Assembly: GCA_033964015.1 (NCBI GenBank)
Contig: CM066923.1
Location: 24,874,168-24,938,167 of the forward strand
From: Scolanthus callimorphus
Lineage: Eukaryota; Cnidaria; Anthozoa; Actiniaria; Edwardsiidae
DNA length: 64,000 nucleotides
Direction: 5' to 3'
Positions 46,010 through 58,459 of the stretch are shown piece after piece. Under the pieces are notes generated by a model that was not told where the DNA came from, did no database searches, and saw only the letters and a list, made by a program, of their open reading frames with translations. Each line of letters opens with the position of its first letter. Position 1 is the stretch's first letter. A program made the translations under genes and the position numbers.

Positions 46010-46330
46010 TAATAAATATGGAAACTCTTGGTAATCCACTCTTGCTGCTACATATTCCTGCTGTCCGGACCGAAGTCGCAAAAAGGTCATTTTATTACTA
46101 TGGATGTAAAGTTTTTAATGATTTTTTTTATCTAAATAACTTCAATTTCCTATTCTATAATATTCTAAATATATTCTTATTCTATAATGTACAATTTTTT
46201 ATAATAGTTTAATAACTTTATAATATGTACTACTGTTATAAGTATGTTGGTACGTTGTTTCCAGGGCTCCTGATGATAGCAGGGAGGCTTACAGCCTCTC
46301 TGAATGGACTACCCTGGTACAACATACAGA
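46010..46330 (+). mobile_element. LINE 3' end
   Basis: The plus strand encodes LHIPAVRTEVAKRSFYYYGC followed by KVFND, the C-terminal signature of a LINE reverse transcriptase, then an AT-rich tail and a GGGAGGCTTACAGCCTCTC hairpin typical of LINE 3' untranslated ends. Confidence 0.6.
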
Positions 46331-46339
46331 AGTTATTTT

Positions 46340-49300
46340 TTTAAATAAGTTATGTGTTTATGTCTATGTCATATGCTAGAACTAATGCTTTCAAGTATAG
46401 CTACAATTATAGTAACGCTATTGAACAGTCTACCGCCCGCTATAGTCCACTTAGGCCCAAATAGCCACGCCTTTGAGGCAGCCATAAGATCTACATAAAT
46501 TCACATGCCCTGTGCATTAATTATATCATTGCAAGGTTACACTACGTTATCAAAATGAAGTGAAGTGAAGACTGCTTTCGTGTTTATTGAAAATTTTTTC
46601 CAAGTTTACTCATCCGTCAACTGCCAAAATAACTGACTAAGAGATTATAGCGTGAATCTGAGTCGGGTACCAAACCAATCAAACAGGGATCATGGATCAC
46701 ATGTATATTTCTTATACGACTGCGACGTCATTTTACTTTATAAGGCCAGGTCTATATATATAAGGTCTATATAAGTGCATATACCCAGCAGTTAAAAAGT
46801 TAGTTAACTTTCGGAAGTTATGATTTTAAAGGGTTGCCCCATGTAATAACCTCCACTGCCACTAGCACTGTTCCATTAGAGTCCTAACGTAACGTCACAA
46901 ATTTGAAAAATTTTGAATTTCAGATTTTAGTCCATGGATAATTTGAAAGACCAACTTCGAAGAACGTTGCATGCAAAAAATGAGGTGAACGAATCACTGT
47001 ATTTTGGACTCAGTTCATAACGTTTTGAACTGAACCAAAAATACAGTGATTTGTTAAAGAAAATTATGTAATCAGCGGGCCATATCTCGGTCGCGTTTCA
47101 ACCGATTCACATCATTTTTGGTGTGTAGCTTTCAATCGATATGCCCTTTCGAAATCAAGGAACAAATATCGCTAAATCGAAAATTTTGTTTTTGTGACGT
47201 CATCACTTTAGGACTCTATACATCAATGATAGTATTGGGATTGCAGGTCGTCAAAAGCTTGCAGGCACGTGTGACACATGTCAGTAAACGAAACTATTTT
47301 TTTTCGGGGGATGGCATAGGGTGGTCGCTGGCTCTCTGAAGACAGATGTTTCACATTTAAGATTTGTCATGATTGTTAACTTTCTATTACCTTCGCCTCC
47401 TGCATTACATGATAACTTGATTATGGCACTTGATTAAAAGAAGGGAAAAGAAAACAGATAGCAAATAACGAACGATACACATGATGGCAAACATGCGCCA
47501 TCTAGGGCAGGCTAGTTTTTGAGACAGGGACATTGACCCAGGGCCAATATGCTCAGCTCGGAGTGCCCATCCCTTGAAAGTAGTTAGAATCCTCCCTCGA
47601 ATGACCATGTCCCATTAGATTATTGCAGTCGCGATGGGGAGAGGATTAATCTGAGTCGCTTGCTCCGGGTTTCAAGGAAACCGGGTTTCAAATTGCAAGC
47701 AATACATACAAACAGCTTATTTTCCTATTGTTATAAGTTGCCATGTATTGTCAACTGGACAAAATGAACTTTCAAGATGCCCTGTCCAGAGTTATATGAA
47801 CAGGAAACTGTTGATGTATAAATAGAGTCTGAAACGATTATCTGATCAAGCTAAAATAAATAACTCAAGCTATTAAAATTTAGCTTAGTGTGTTGTAGAG
47901 TTGTAACTATTGACATAGTCGGACAACCAACATTCAGAAAGATGATATGTGAACGTAATTTTAAAAGAAATATTGTGGAGCCAACAGAGAAGGTCGCGAC
48001 CTTAAAAAAAGATGACAGCCTATTTAAAAAATACATCATGGGTTTAGTATACTGGGCATGGCAACTTCTGAAATAATCAATACATACGAAATGACAAATT
48101 CGGTGATTATTGAAGTCCATTACAATTACTCAAGTTAAACAATGAATATTATTGTAGAGACAAACTGTTCGCGGAAGTTTAAATCTTAATTTAATTTCGT
48201 TTCTTGTTGAAACCTGAAAGTGTTTCCTTTGCTTAAACTGTACTACTCAACGTGTTATGGAATCACTTGTCAGTTTTCGGCGTAGATGGTGATTTTTTTG
48301 TGTGCAAATTTCTGGACCTTCTGAATACTTATTTCAAAATAACTCCTTTACCTTCTGTTAATAACCTTTTGACCGCTAGGGATTTTAATTTACTTTGATC
48401 ACAATTTTTTATGAAGATACGACGAATTGCCCATGTGTGTGAGCAGTTTAAGCACAAGAAATAAGGCTAATATTAATGCAATGTCTAAACGAGAACAACA
48501 TAAGAATACTGTTAAACGGAAGACAAAACATATCACGGCGATATTTACTCAGACATATGTGCACCCTTTTACCTTCCAGGAGTACTTTAAATGCCCAGAA
48601 CAACTTTATAAATGTAGGTTTTCTGTAGGATACTATTATCTTCTACTGATAGAGTAACGCACTTTTCATATGTTCAGGGCTTCAGACATTGCAAGCTGAG
48701 AACATTAAAATAAACAATAATAATAATAATTTTCAGACCTGAACAGCAGGGGTTCTTACGGCTCCTTAATTAGCATATGAGTTATAATAAGACTAGGAAA
48801 CACAAAAAGAATGACTAGATAACATCCTTTTACCATGAAAACATATGTTTAACCAATGTGTGCTGCATCTTATATGCGAGCTGGGTGCGAGGGATGTTAT
48901 GTATATAGTGCAGTTTAAGATTTGAAACAAAGTCATCTTTGAAAATAAACAAAAACTGAAAGGCGGTTCAGGAACTGCAGTATTCTTGTGGAGGTGTTAA
49001 TACTTTTTGGCTGTAAGGAGACAATAGGGCTACAAACCTTTCCTGAGTTGTTGGAGCTCTTACACCTTGCAATTGTTGAGTTGCAGTGCACAAATGACTT
49101 CAATTTTTGTTACTCATTGACGTGTCTCTTGTGCTGCGGCGCCACCTAATCCTTGTGTATCACCGTCAAAACAGCTCATTCAGGCAATCAACAGACGGGC
49201 TAATGTCTGCACGCTAAGAAAAAAAATCGTTTCTCATTTGAATTTGAAAGTAGGCCGCTAATTACGCTTTGTCATGTCGGGATAGCAAGAAAGAGTTTAA

Positions 49301-50150
49301 TATGAGTCCTTTCAATAGCAATAAACGGCCCGGAGCGGTACTAGACTAACCTTTGATTGCCTAGCAACGACCCTGTATAGCACGAGTGGTCATGACGCTT
49401 ATTTCCCAAGAGATATATGCATTCGACAATGCGTTTGTCTGCCTGTTTTTTCTATTTGTTTGTTTTGTGCTCGAGTACTTGTTTGTTTGTTTCCGTTCTT
49501 GTGTTTGTTTGTTTCTCGATCGTTCAAGCTTGTTTATTTGTCTGTTCCATCACTTTTGCTGTTGTCCGTTTAGTCCGCGATGGAAGAAATTTATGCAGAA
49601 ACTCGTTCTTGAATTTATGATTTCTTAGCATGCCATAAACCAAGAAGAAAATTATTCAAGCAGGAAACAGTTATTATGTGTTCTCAGCTCCCGCCCAATA
49701 TCCCGATGATTTTCGCCGAGACATATACTATTCCAAATCAACTTTGTATCCACTTTTGAACATACGACAGTACTTTTATACGGAGCCAAAAATGCCTGGT
49801 TACTCGACGCGTAGTGTATACATTACGAAGTGCAGACACTACAAAAAAGCAGATGCATGTAATGCTTATTCTAAAGAAGCTACTGTAAAACGGACTCGTC
49901 AAATCAACAAAAAAAAATGGTTTGCTCCAGACTTCAAGTCAACCAATGAGTCTGAGAAAAACAATTTTTTTAGTTAATTTTGACCAGTCCGTTTTCTACT
50001 AAGTCTGGAGGCGTACAAATTACGTATTACGTTTATGTGTAAAAAAAGCAGTGTAGTAGGTCTAAAGATTTAAATGTGCTTATTTAGTTGTACACAATTT
50101 GCCCGAGGGCTGGGAAGTCCTACACAAAGCGAGACTCACATTATGAGGTT
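46340..50150. other. Mostly empty of recognisable features
   Basis: Apart from the ORF at 49639-49977, short ORFs here lack support. No clear repeat family. Confidence 0.3.
49639..49977 (+). CDS. Unrecognised ORF or last exon
   Basis: One frame is open for about 113 codons and contains VFSAPAQYPDDFRRDIYY, PLLNIRQYFYTEPKMPGY, CRHYKKADACNAY and a basic KRTRQINKKKW tail before TAA. The composition is protein-like, not the Phe/Leu/Tyr-rich pattern of random AT-rich DNA here. No convincing start, splice acceptor or known motif was found; it could be an isolated exon or a decayed transposon gene. Confidence 0.3.
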   Translation, partial: TKKKIIQAGNSYYVFSAPAQYPDDFRRDIYYSKSTLYPLLNIRQYFYTEPKMPGYSTRSVYITKCRHYKKADACNAYSKEATVKRTRQINKKKWFAPDFKSTNESEKNNFFS

Positions 50151-50157
50151 CAGTGTA

Positions 50158-50335
50158 CAGTCAACTCTCGTCTTGCGGACACCCAGATATTACAGACACC
50201 TCGTTATTGCGGACAATTCCTGTTTTCCCAACTGAACATAATTTACTGAAAATGAGTGAGATGAGGCTACGGACTTTCTCTTTTACGGACACCAAATCGC
50301 ACCCCAAGCGTGTCCGCAATAGCGAGTGTTGACTG
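50158..50335. mobile_element. Pogo-like non-autonomous element with TA target site
   Basis: Starts CAGTCAACTCTCG and ends with a complementary GAGTGTTGACTG, both next to TA; inner TTGCGGACACC blocks pair. CAGT ends with TA duplication are typical of pogo/Tigger (Tc1/mariner) elements. Confidence 0.7.
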
Positions 50336-50392
50336 TAGTGGGTTGTGAGACCTACACTGAGGATGGGCAACTTCAGACGTGCTCGTGTCATT

Positions 50393-50627
50393 AAAGGGCC
50401 CTAGTCAGCCACTCCTTTGTTATTGTTTTCAGTCGATATCAGACAACGAATTTCGTGTAGAAATCTTGAAAGAGTCTTCTAAAAACGAAGTTTTATCATT
50501 CATTTATCGAATTCAATCGCAAATATTGCACTACATTCCCTAAATCAGCCGATGGAAATGGATGGAAATTCTCTGTCTCGGTATGTTGCTAGGCTGACAA
50601 AATGGAGGCTGACAGAGGCTCTTTAAA
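50393..50627. mobile_element. Element family X, copy 2
   Basis: Same body as 22975-23215; right end GGCTGACAGAGGCTCTTTAA. Confidence 0.65.
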
Positions 50628-51066
50628 GCCGGGAAAATACAAACTCACTGAACTTGTCGCGCAACATAAGTTGCGTTGCAAATTGTTGATCGATGTTGCG
50701 CAGTTTTCAACTCGCGCCACAACTTGTCATGCAACAAAAAACATTTCTTTCAAGTTGTAAAAACTTGTTGCGCGAAGTAGAGCGCGGGACTACTTTGAGC
50801 CACAAATTATCGCTTTGTTGCCCGTTTTACATCAAACACACAACTTGTCGCGCAACATTTTTCCTACAATCTAGTTGATTAGTCAATAGAAATGAGGTGC
50901 TAAGGGGCAAAATCCGCCTTAGGCTCGCATGTGTGATCATCAAAACAAAATGGTGCTCGTTAAGTTGTGAATTTGATGAAAAACGAGCAACAAACATCAG
51001 TCTTGGAACCAAACCATGTTGCGCGACATTAGTTGAGGGATTTTGTGCCTCGTATTTCCCCGCTTA
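50628..51066. mobile_element. Foldback element built on CAACTTGTCGCGCAACA
   Basis: Ends CGGGAAAATAC and GTATTTCCCCG; many copies of the CGCGCAACA motif in both orientations. Confidence 0.6.
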
Positions 51067-51409
51067 ACGTCTCTCTGGTTCAGGTTACTTCGTCGGTGTA
51101 TCACATGCGAGAGACGGGGCGACCTTATCCGAGAAAACGCGAGACCCACTTTAAAATCAAGGCACAAACGCAATAGGTCGGTGAGCCTGTGGACCTTTGC
51201 TCGAATAATTTAATCTCATCGAAAAGAGATTATTGAGTCGATATAACATTTTGCAGCATGTATCTTTCTGTGAACATATGTGAACTTTTAGTGTCTCTTG
51301 GTATTGTAAATGACGGCACTATACAAATCATAATAAAATGGGCATAACAAAGTTGCGAATGAGAGAGAGCAGATCAATGTTGGTGTACTCTGTCTGTCTA
51401 TTTAACAAT

Positions 51410-51700
51410 TAGACCTCAAGGCCGAATGTGCTATGATGAATAGACCATGAGGCCGAAGGCCGAATGGTCTATTGATATCATAGCACATGAGGACGAGAGG
51501 TCTAATTGTTTTAGTATAAACCAACTAGTTGGTCGGTTTTGGCAATGTATTCCATTATTTTATGTTGAAAAAATCAAGTTTTCTTGCAAAGAAAGGTGGT
51601 GGTTTTGCCAGATACGGTCTATCACTAATAGACCATTAGTAGCTCAGCCAATCAGAATGCAGGATTTGTAATAGACCATTAGTTGGTTTATATTAAATAT
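51410..51700. repeat. Multiple palindromes with the AATAGACCAT motif
   Basis: AATAGACCAT, GGCCGAAGGCCGAATGG and TAGACCATTAG recur in both orientations; likely a small foldback element. Confidence 0.5.
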
Positions 51701-53283
51701 TTTTATCTCTTAGTGACCAAAAAGTGATGTTGTCATGACAACACCCCAAAGGACACGTATTGCTCAGACACACAAGAAAACCTAAAACATGTGATAATCA
51801 AAGACTCCGTGAGCCGCTCATTCATGCATGTCATGTTGTTTCAGTTGTATTTGGTTGAGAGTTTGTTTCGTTATTTTATAGCAAATTGTCTTTGGGCGTG
51901 GAGGTCTCATTATCATCAGATCTCCTGACAACAAAGCGATCGAATTGTACTCAATATGAAGTAAGATACAGCCTTATAGGACTTGGACGGTAGGCGGTTT
52001 TTCAGCAGATTGGATGCCATTTCAAAGCAGATTGATTGTATCAGTTATGATATGAGGTTTAGTATTGAGCTTGATAGCAGCTTTATAGCAAATAAGTTAA
52101 GTTTATAGCAGACTTTGTGCTGATAGCTGAATATTCGTGTACCGTCGAAACCTGATCAAATTGATGGCTCTACAGTCTTTCAGTGAGGTTTCTGGGTTAC
52201 GTGTATGGCTTTATGTGCGCTGTAAGTTCGCGAGCAAATGCAAAGTCCCAAAGATAGCTTACTGAAATCAGTCGAAAACAAGGGCAGAAAACACTGAACT
52301 GCTGAGTTTTCTCCACTAAATCGCTCCATGAACCTTTCCTGATAAATCGCCCCATGATGCATTGCTGGCATTACTAGATTTAACCGCTGACCGAAATAGT
52401 CGCCCATGATACACAGCGAGCCTTGCTGCTAACACATAACACGAAAGCCTCCCATTATAATACTCCTTCATTTGCACCATAGTTAACCGAGTAGAATGGT
52501 TGGGAGGCCCGGCAAACTTCAAAGGGTCAACACAATAGCGTGGGCTGGATGTTGAGAAGGGCTATCACGTGACATTTAGAGTGCACAATCTTTTGTTTCC
52601 TGCTCATCTCACATGCATGTCTGGTTGTACACTGAATCTTACTGGCTGAATTTTGGTACTTATGTACCCTGGCCCTGCACAAACAAAAGCAAAAGCTGTT
52701 CGTCGACCTTTCATTATATATACAAACAAAAGGATTCCTGAAAAAGTGAACAAAGAGATAGTACAATAGCAGGGTGTCAGGTTCCCTAACCATTCCCTCT
52801 ATTAACTATGTTTGCACTTCGTGCGCATGAATGAGTAAAACGGAACACAGTTGCCTGTCAAAATTGGAAGATGCTGCTGTGAGCCATTCCTGCTACAAAC
52901 GAATACGCACTATGAGTCGTGCGACCTAGGGGAAGTCAGAGAGAACATTGCTTTCAAGTGAATAAAATTAACGCGTAAAGGGCCTAAATATTTCAAAATA
53001 TTGGCAATTAAATGCGGCAGTGAAAGACAACAGCAAGTTCGATTTCAATCTTTAGTTGATCGAAATCAAACGTGAGTAGAATATGAAAAAAATGAAAAAT
53101 CAAAACAAATTTTATAACAGCTGCTAAGTAAAATAAAATACACTGTCCGTGGCGAAATAAACGGCTCCGTTAAGCTAAGGTGTAATTGAAATGTGAAATT
53201 AATCAAATTTGGGTGTTTTTTAAATCACCGCTAAACTCTAATAATGGTCTTGGAAAATTAACGTTAACGAATTCATGCGACTT

Positions 53284-53865
53284 AAGGTGACTCCACGAAA
53301 AGTCCAAGCGCATTTTCTGTAAATATAAAATCAGTTATAACTTTTATAATATTCCTCTGACGAATATCAAACTTGGAGGACAGTAGGATGCATCTTTTAG
53401 CAATACTTGAACACACTTCGATCTTTATTTGTGTTAATTCTTCTAATAACATCCCAGCTACAGTGGACCCCCTTGTTCCACTTTAGACATCTCTGAAAAA
53501 AAAAATTGCTATCACTTTTGCACGAAATTTCAAAATTGGTGTTCAATTTAATTGCCCCATGTAATTAGAAAAATTTAGCCAATTCTTCGGAAGCAAAATT
53601 GAGATTTTATAGAAGCAACAAATTGATGACTTAAGTTTTCTTTCAACTCATGCTTAAATTAAAAGTCCTATAGCATCACCAAAAAACACCGAAGCTTTCT
53701 GATTTTTTGCGGAGAAGACATGTTATTGCTTTATGTCTTCAAATCCTAAGCTGATCGGAGATGTCGAAAGTTGAACAAGGGGGTCCACTGTAGCTGGGAT
53801 ATTATTAAAAGTATTAACGCAAATAAAGATCGATGCGCTTGGACTTTTCGTGGAGTCACCATAAA
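53284..53865. mobile_element. TTAA-type foldback element (subfamily 2)
   Basis: Ends GGTGACTCCACGAAAAGTCC and complement; TTAA on the left, ATAA on the right. The right arm has lost an internal part. A single left arm of the same subfamily lies at 62036-62270. Confidence 0.7.
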
Positions 53866-54147
53866 TAAGCGCGATTTTTTTTACAATTTGGCTCTTATTA
53901 AGTGGCACGAGTACGGAATTGAAATGCTAAATCCTGTCTGTGAAAATGTCATTCAATATACTGTATTAGACATAGATAATACCTTTTTTTCTGGAAATTG
54001 AAGACGAGATATCATACGATTCAAGTATATTCAAAGCGTTCAGTCGGTAGATTCCGCCGAAAATAGCACTCAACAAGGCGATATCACCCGAGGGTGACCG
54101 CTTAATAGAGGTATCACTGCATTATTATCGTCTAAATTTGTAAATTA

Positions 54148-54388
54148 TTATTTAATTATCAGTGTGTATTTTTTAATTATCAGTTATATTTTTTAATTAT
54201 CAGTGTATATTTTTTAATTATCAGTGTATAGTTTCGAATTATCAGTGTATAGTTTTGAATTATCAGTGTATAGTTTCGAATTATCAGTGTATAGTTTTGG
54301 ATTATCAGTGTATAGTTTTGAATTATCCAGTGTATAGTTTTTAATAATCAGTGTATAGTTTTTAATTATCAGTGTATAGTTTCAATGA
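54148..54388. repeat. Tandem array, unit about 20 bases
   Basis: About 11 copies of AATTATCAGTGTATAGTTTT with point changes. Confidence 0.85.
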
Positions 54389-54617
54389 ATGCTATTTAGT
54401 AAAAAAAAACCCATACATTTACATTTTTACATTTAAAACCATGGATCATGAACCGTGCTTTTTTATCGAAGTTGTCTTTAGCTCGAATTTTTAAAAAACT
54501 GACAAGAACATCCAATAACTATGCAATTTGAATCAATATGGATTACTGCTGCTATATTTCGCGCAATCAAGCGTGTCCTTGCAGCTGACGAAAAATACAG
54601 AGAATCATGCATGTTTC

Positions 54618-54838
54618 GTTCGGTGCACACTAGCGACATAAGAACGTTAAGTTGCAACGAAAAATGCATGGGAAAATAATTGAAATTATCAATATTTTCC
54701 ATGGATCATCATTAGATTTCTTCACCAAAGCGATTTTCTTTTACTTTTTGTGGACTTCAACGTTTTGAAACCACTAAATTTTGATCGCGTGATATTTGTC
54801 TTATGTCGTTATATCTTAAGTGTGCACCAGGCTTTAAT
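54618..54838. mobile_element. Family Y element, copy 2
   Basis: Inverse copy of 30629-30849: GGTGCACACTAGCGACATAA at one end, GTGCACCAGGCTTTAA at the other. Confidence 0.7.
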
Positions 54839-55217
54839 CAGAGTATTTATTTATTTAAGTCATTTGAGGCTGAAATGATGGTTTTCCCGAAAGCTCTTAA
54901 AATGGTTGGTTTGGAAAACGATTTTTGGTCTTTGAAAACCATTGTTTAGCGTATTCTATACTCCAATGCCAAAATCTCAAACAACCTCTATTTAATTAGT
55001 TGTATATTGGCATTACTTCCTTATTTATAGCGACTTACTTCCTCGTGTGTTGTAAACAGGAAGAGTTTACAAGTGCCAACCCGCGGCACCTGACGACATC
55101 TCTTTAGGCCTTGACAGCTTGAAAACGCAGCTGTTGTTCGTAAAGTTTCTAATGTACTGTGTCTCCTAGTAGGATTTTAGAACTGCATAAAACGTTAAAT
55201 TTTTGGCACAATTCTGA

Positions 55218-55881
55218 AGGTGACTCATGCGAAAGTCAGAGCGCATTTCGCGAAAATATATTTTCGTCTACAACTTTAAAAGTATACTCGCTATGAACTT
55301 CAATCAAGAATATAGGCAGGTATCTTTTGCCAATATGTACGCATTATCAGATCTCCATTAGCGTTAATACTTTTAATAATATCTGAGCTTTAATGGACCC
55401 CTTCCTTGAGAGATCAACCCCGTTGCTGGTATTTTTGAACGAAACTCCGTTAATCATATTGAAGTCAGTTGGACTAAGTGTTAACGAAGTTTCAGGAAAT
55501 TCGTTGGAAGCAAAGTGCCTATGTTATAAAAATCGGCCAAAAACACGACTAGAACTCTAAATAGGCACTTTGCTTCCAAAGAATTTCGTGAAACTTAACA
55601 CTTAATAGCTCGACTGACTTCAATATGATTAACGGAGTTTCGTTCAAAAATACCAGCAACTTTTTTTTTGCGCGGGGTTGATCTCACAAGGAAGGGGTCC
55701 ATTTAAGCTCATATATTATTAAAATAATTAACGCTAATGGAGATTGATAATGCGTACATATTATCAAAAGATACCTGCTTATATTCTCCAAGATTGAAGT
55801 TCATAGCGAGCATATTTTTAAAGTTGTAGACGAAAATATATTTTCGCGAAATGCGCTCTGACTTTCGCATGAGTCACCTTA
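55218..55881. mobile_element. TTAA-type foldback element (copy 2 of 4817-5362)
   Basis: Same ends and long arms as 4817-5362, with a second palindrome in the centre (CAAAGTGCCTATG ... ATAGGCACTTTG). Confidence 0.7.
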
Positions 55882-55959
55882 AAAGAACACCAATGTTAGC
55901 TTTTTTAGCTTCAATTGCGGCCCGACATGATTTTTTTCTCGTGGACACCTCTCCGATGT

Positions 55960-56195
55960 ATATCTATTACCGCCTGTGTCTGCCACTCCTTTGTTGTTTT
56001 CGTAGAACTCAGATGAATTACGCGTAGAAATCTCTTAATAAACATCTAAAAACAAAGTTTCAGATTTGATTTACCAAATTCAATCAAGAACATTGCTCTA
56101 TATTTTCTAAATCAACCGATGGAAACGGATTCTTTCTCCGACTTGGTGTGTTGCTATGCTGTCAAAATGGCGGCCGACACCGGCTCTTTAAAGAG
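55960..56195. mobile_element. Element family X, copy 3
   Basis: Same body as 22975-23215, right end GGCCGACACCGGCTCTTTAA. Confidence 0.65.
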
Positions 56196-56429
56196 TTGAG
56201 TTTTAGGCGATGATGATTTCGATGTCGTCCGAGACTTTTTGCGTGACTAACTTTATTTAAAATGCCTTGCGCTAAATGCCCTTGGTGTTTTTTTTTTCGT
56301 GTCTTCAGTATCAATGCTTTGCAGACTGTCAATGTAGCGACAAATTACATTTCTTTTTCTAGATTTCAGGCGTTGCTCACAGCATCTCACAGTATGTGAA
56401 ACTTGGTGTCGCGCACATGACGCGACACT

Positions 56430-56705
56430 AACAATTCGATTTTGAGAGAAGGCCAAATAACGTTATGGCAATTGTTCGATGAGCAAAACTGGTATGAAAG
56501 CTAATGATGGAGTTATCGTTGTCATCGGATGAACTGGCAGACGGGCATTCGCCCAATATTTTCTCTCAGTCACTCGATTTTGTGAGGCCAAGGCCAAATC
56601 AAGTTATGACAATCGTTCGATGAGAGCGAAACTGGTATGAAAGCTAATGGATTGGAATTATCGTTCTTTTCTGATGAAATGGCAGACACCAGACATTCCG
56701 CCCCA
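56430..56705. repeat. Tandem duplication of about 137 bases
   Basis: Both halves contain TCGATTTTGNGAG, CAATNGTTCGATGAG, ACTGGTATGAAAGCTAATG and GGCAGAC in order. Confidence 0.7.
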
Positions 56706-56934
56706 CACAGGGGCTCTAAAGTCATGCCGCGTTTTTAAAATATTTTTAAACTATTCAGTAAAAACAGTATTCTAGAATTTGCTCTTGATAATTATCGTCT
56801 AGTTTCGTTTCTGCAAAAAGTGAATGGAAATAATTATATGCAATCAAGTTTACCAGACCTTCCTGACAATCACCTATCGCCCACCATCAGCTTACCATCA
56901 GCTTGATTTCTGAAGATTCCACTCAGGGGGTGTT

Positions 56935-57692
56935 CACATGATAGAGGGTGCCCCTACCTAGTAGGGTTTCCCTACCTAGTAGGGTTTCCCTTCTCCTTTG
57001 TATTACACGGTTTGGTTCACATGCGAGATAGGGTGCCCCTAGGGGTAGGGTTTCCCTACCTATCGGGTAGGGAAGCCCTAGCTAGTGGGGTCAACTTTTG
57101 TTTACATAAGCCCATGTGAACGCACCAAGTAGGGATAACCCTAGCTAGGAGGGCTAAGTTTGAGGGTTCTCGGGTTACATTGCGAGCGGAAAATACAGCA
57201 TGGCCGCTTAATGCTATAAATCCGGGGAATATTTCCGTAAACATCAACTGGAAAAGGTGATAAATCCTGAAGCTGAGGACTCTAGTCCACCGGAGAGTGC
57301 TGGCGAGTTCTCAGAGGCCTTGATTCAGTTGATTCCAGAATCGCCGCTAACAATCGACAGAATAGAAGATTCTGTTGTGACCAAACTTCCTCCTCGATGA
57401 AAACAAGCAAATGAAAAGCGCCACCCTCAAAATTCAGTGTAAAGAAGGTACAGAATTCTCCTGGGCATCGGAAAAAGTCGAGGATCTTTTAAAGGACCTA
57501 AGGGAATTAGAGTTAGCCCTCCCTGCTAGGGACAACAACTCGCATGTGAACCGGCGCTATCTTTTGACCCTATCAGGTAGCGTGCCCCTATCAAACGAAA
57601 ATAGCCCATGTGAACCGGCGGTTTCTTTAACCCTACTAGGTAGGGTGCCCCTAGCCCCTAGGGGCACTCTATTTTCATGTGAACAGCCCCTC
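56935..57692 (+). mobile_element. Inverted-repeat element carrying a coding-like remnant
   Basis: Ends GGGGTGTTCACATGATAGAG and a complementary GTGAACAGCCCC, with several CCCTACCTAGTAGGG palindromes next to each end. Inside, 57227-57400 is open in one frame (KHQLEKVINPEAEDSSPPES, IDRIEDSVVTKLPPR) after an ATG-GCC-GCT-TAA; a second frame follows (KIQCKEGTEFSWASEKVEDL). This suggests a disabled transposon gene or captured host exon; the family is not recognised. Confidence 0.55.
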
Positions 57693-58304
57693 AAACGCTT
57701 CAAACCTCTTACGATAGGCAAGTTAAAATTGGCTGCACGCTATTTGGTCTTAAAATACTATGGATCATAACATCAATTATCTTAATATTTCATCAATCAA
57801 CTGAGTCTTACTTTGATTAATAGACGATAAACAAAAATGCCAGACAATGAGCTGTCATCCGAAAGTAAAATTAACCTGCGGCAAACCGCACCGCATTCCT
57901 GCGGCATACCATACCACATAATAGCCCTGTCATTACCTTCGTACACGACTCATGATTTATTGTGCTAGCTACTCTTCGGGTCGGGATTTAGTTCTGTTAG
58001 ACCTACATAAATCGGCGAAATTGAGTCGGACGTTTGCAGTTGAACCAAAAAGATCGACTAAAGGATGGACTTAGAGACCGCCGTGACAGCGAATGGATGG
58101 ACGAGCCGTATCGGGAATTACGACTATGGTACAGCGAGGCGGCAAACTTGCTTATAATGTATGTAAATAAGCAAACAATGAATGCAAATTGCACTTTGTC
58201 GTGCCAAAACCTGAAAATACATAGTCCTCTCTGACCTCGTAACAGTTAGAACACCCCGGCAGAACATGCGTCAGTAATACCACACGACTCGCGAACAAAA
58301 TTGC

Positions 58305-58455
58305 AACCACTTCTTTTGCTTGGGCATAATGTTTTACCATTTCAAATAACGTGCGATATTCTTTGTTTGGGTTGCTTCCATATTCATGTATCCTTCGATG
58401 CACAGCAGAAAAACAAAGAAAGAATACGCATGGGAGTGCCACGTAATGTAAACGC
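58305..58455. repeat. Half copy of the 44520-44775 element
   Basis: Shares CTTTGTTTGGGTTGCTTCCATAT and the AAGAATAC-CATGGGA-TGCCACGT arm. Confidence 0.6.
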
Positions 58456-58459
58456 CCAT

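Noticed and set aside
54148..54388. CRISPR-like array
   Set aside because: The repeats are contiguous 20-base units with no unique spacers, in a eukaryotic setting.
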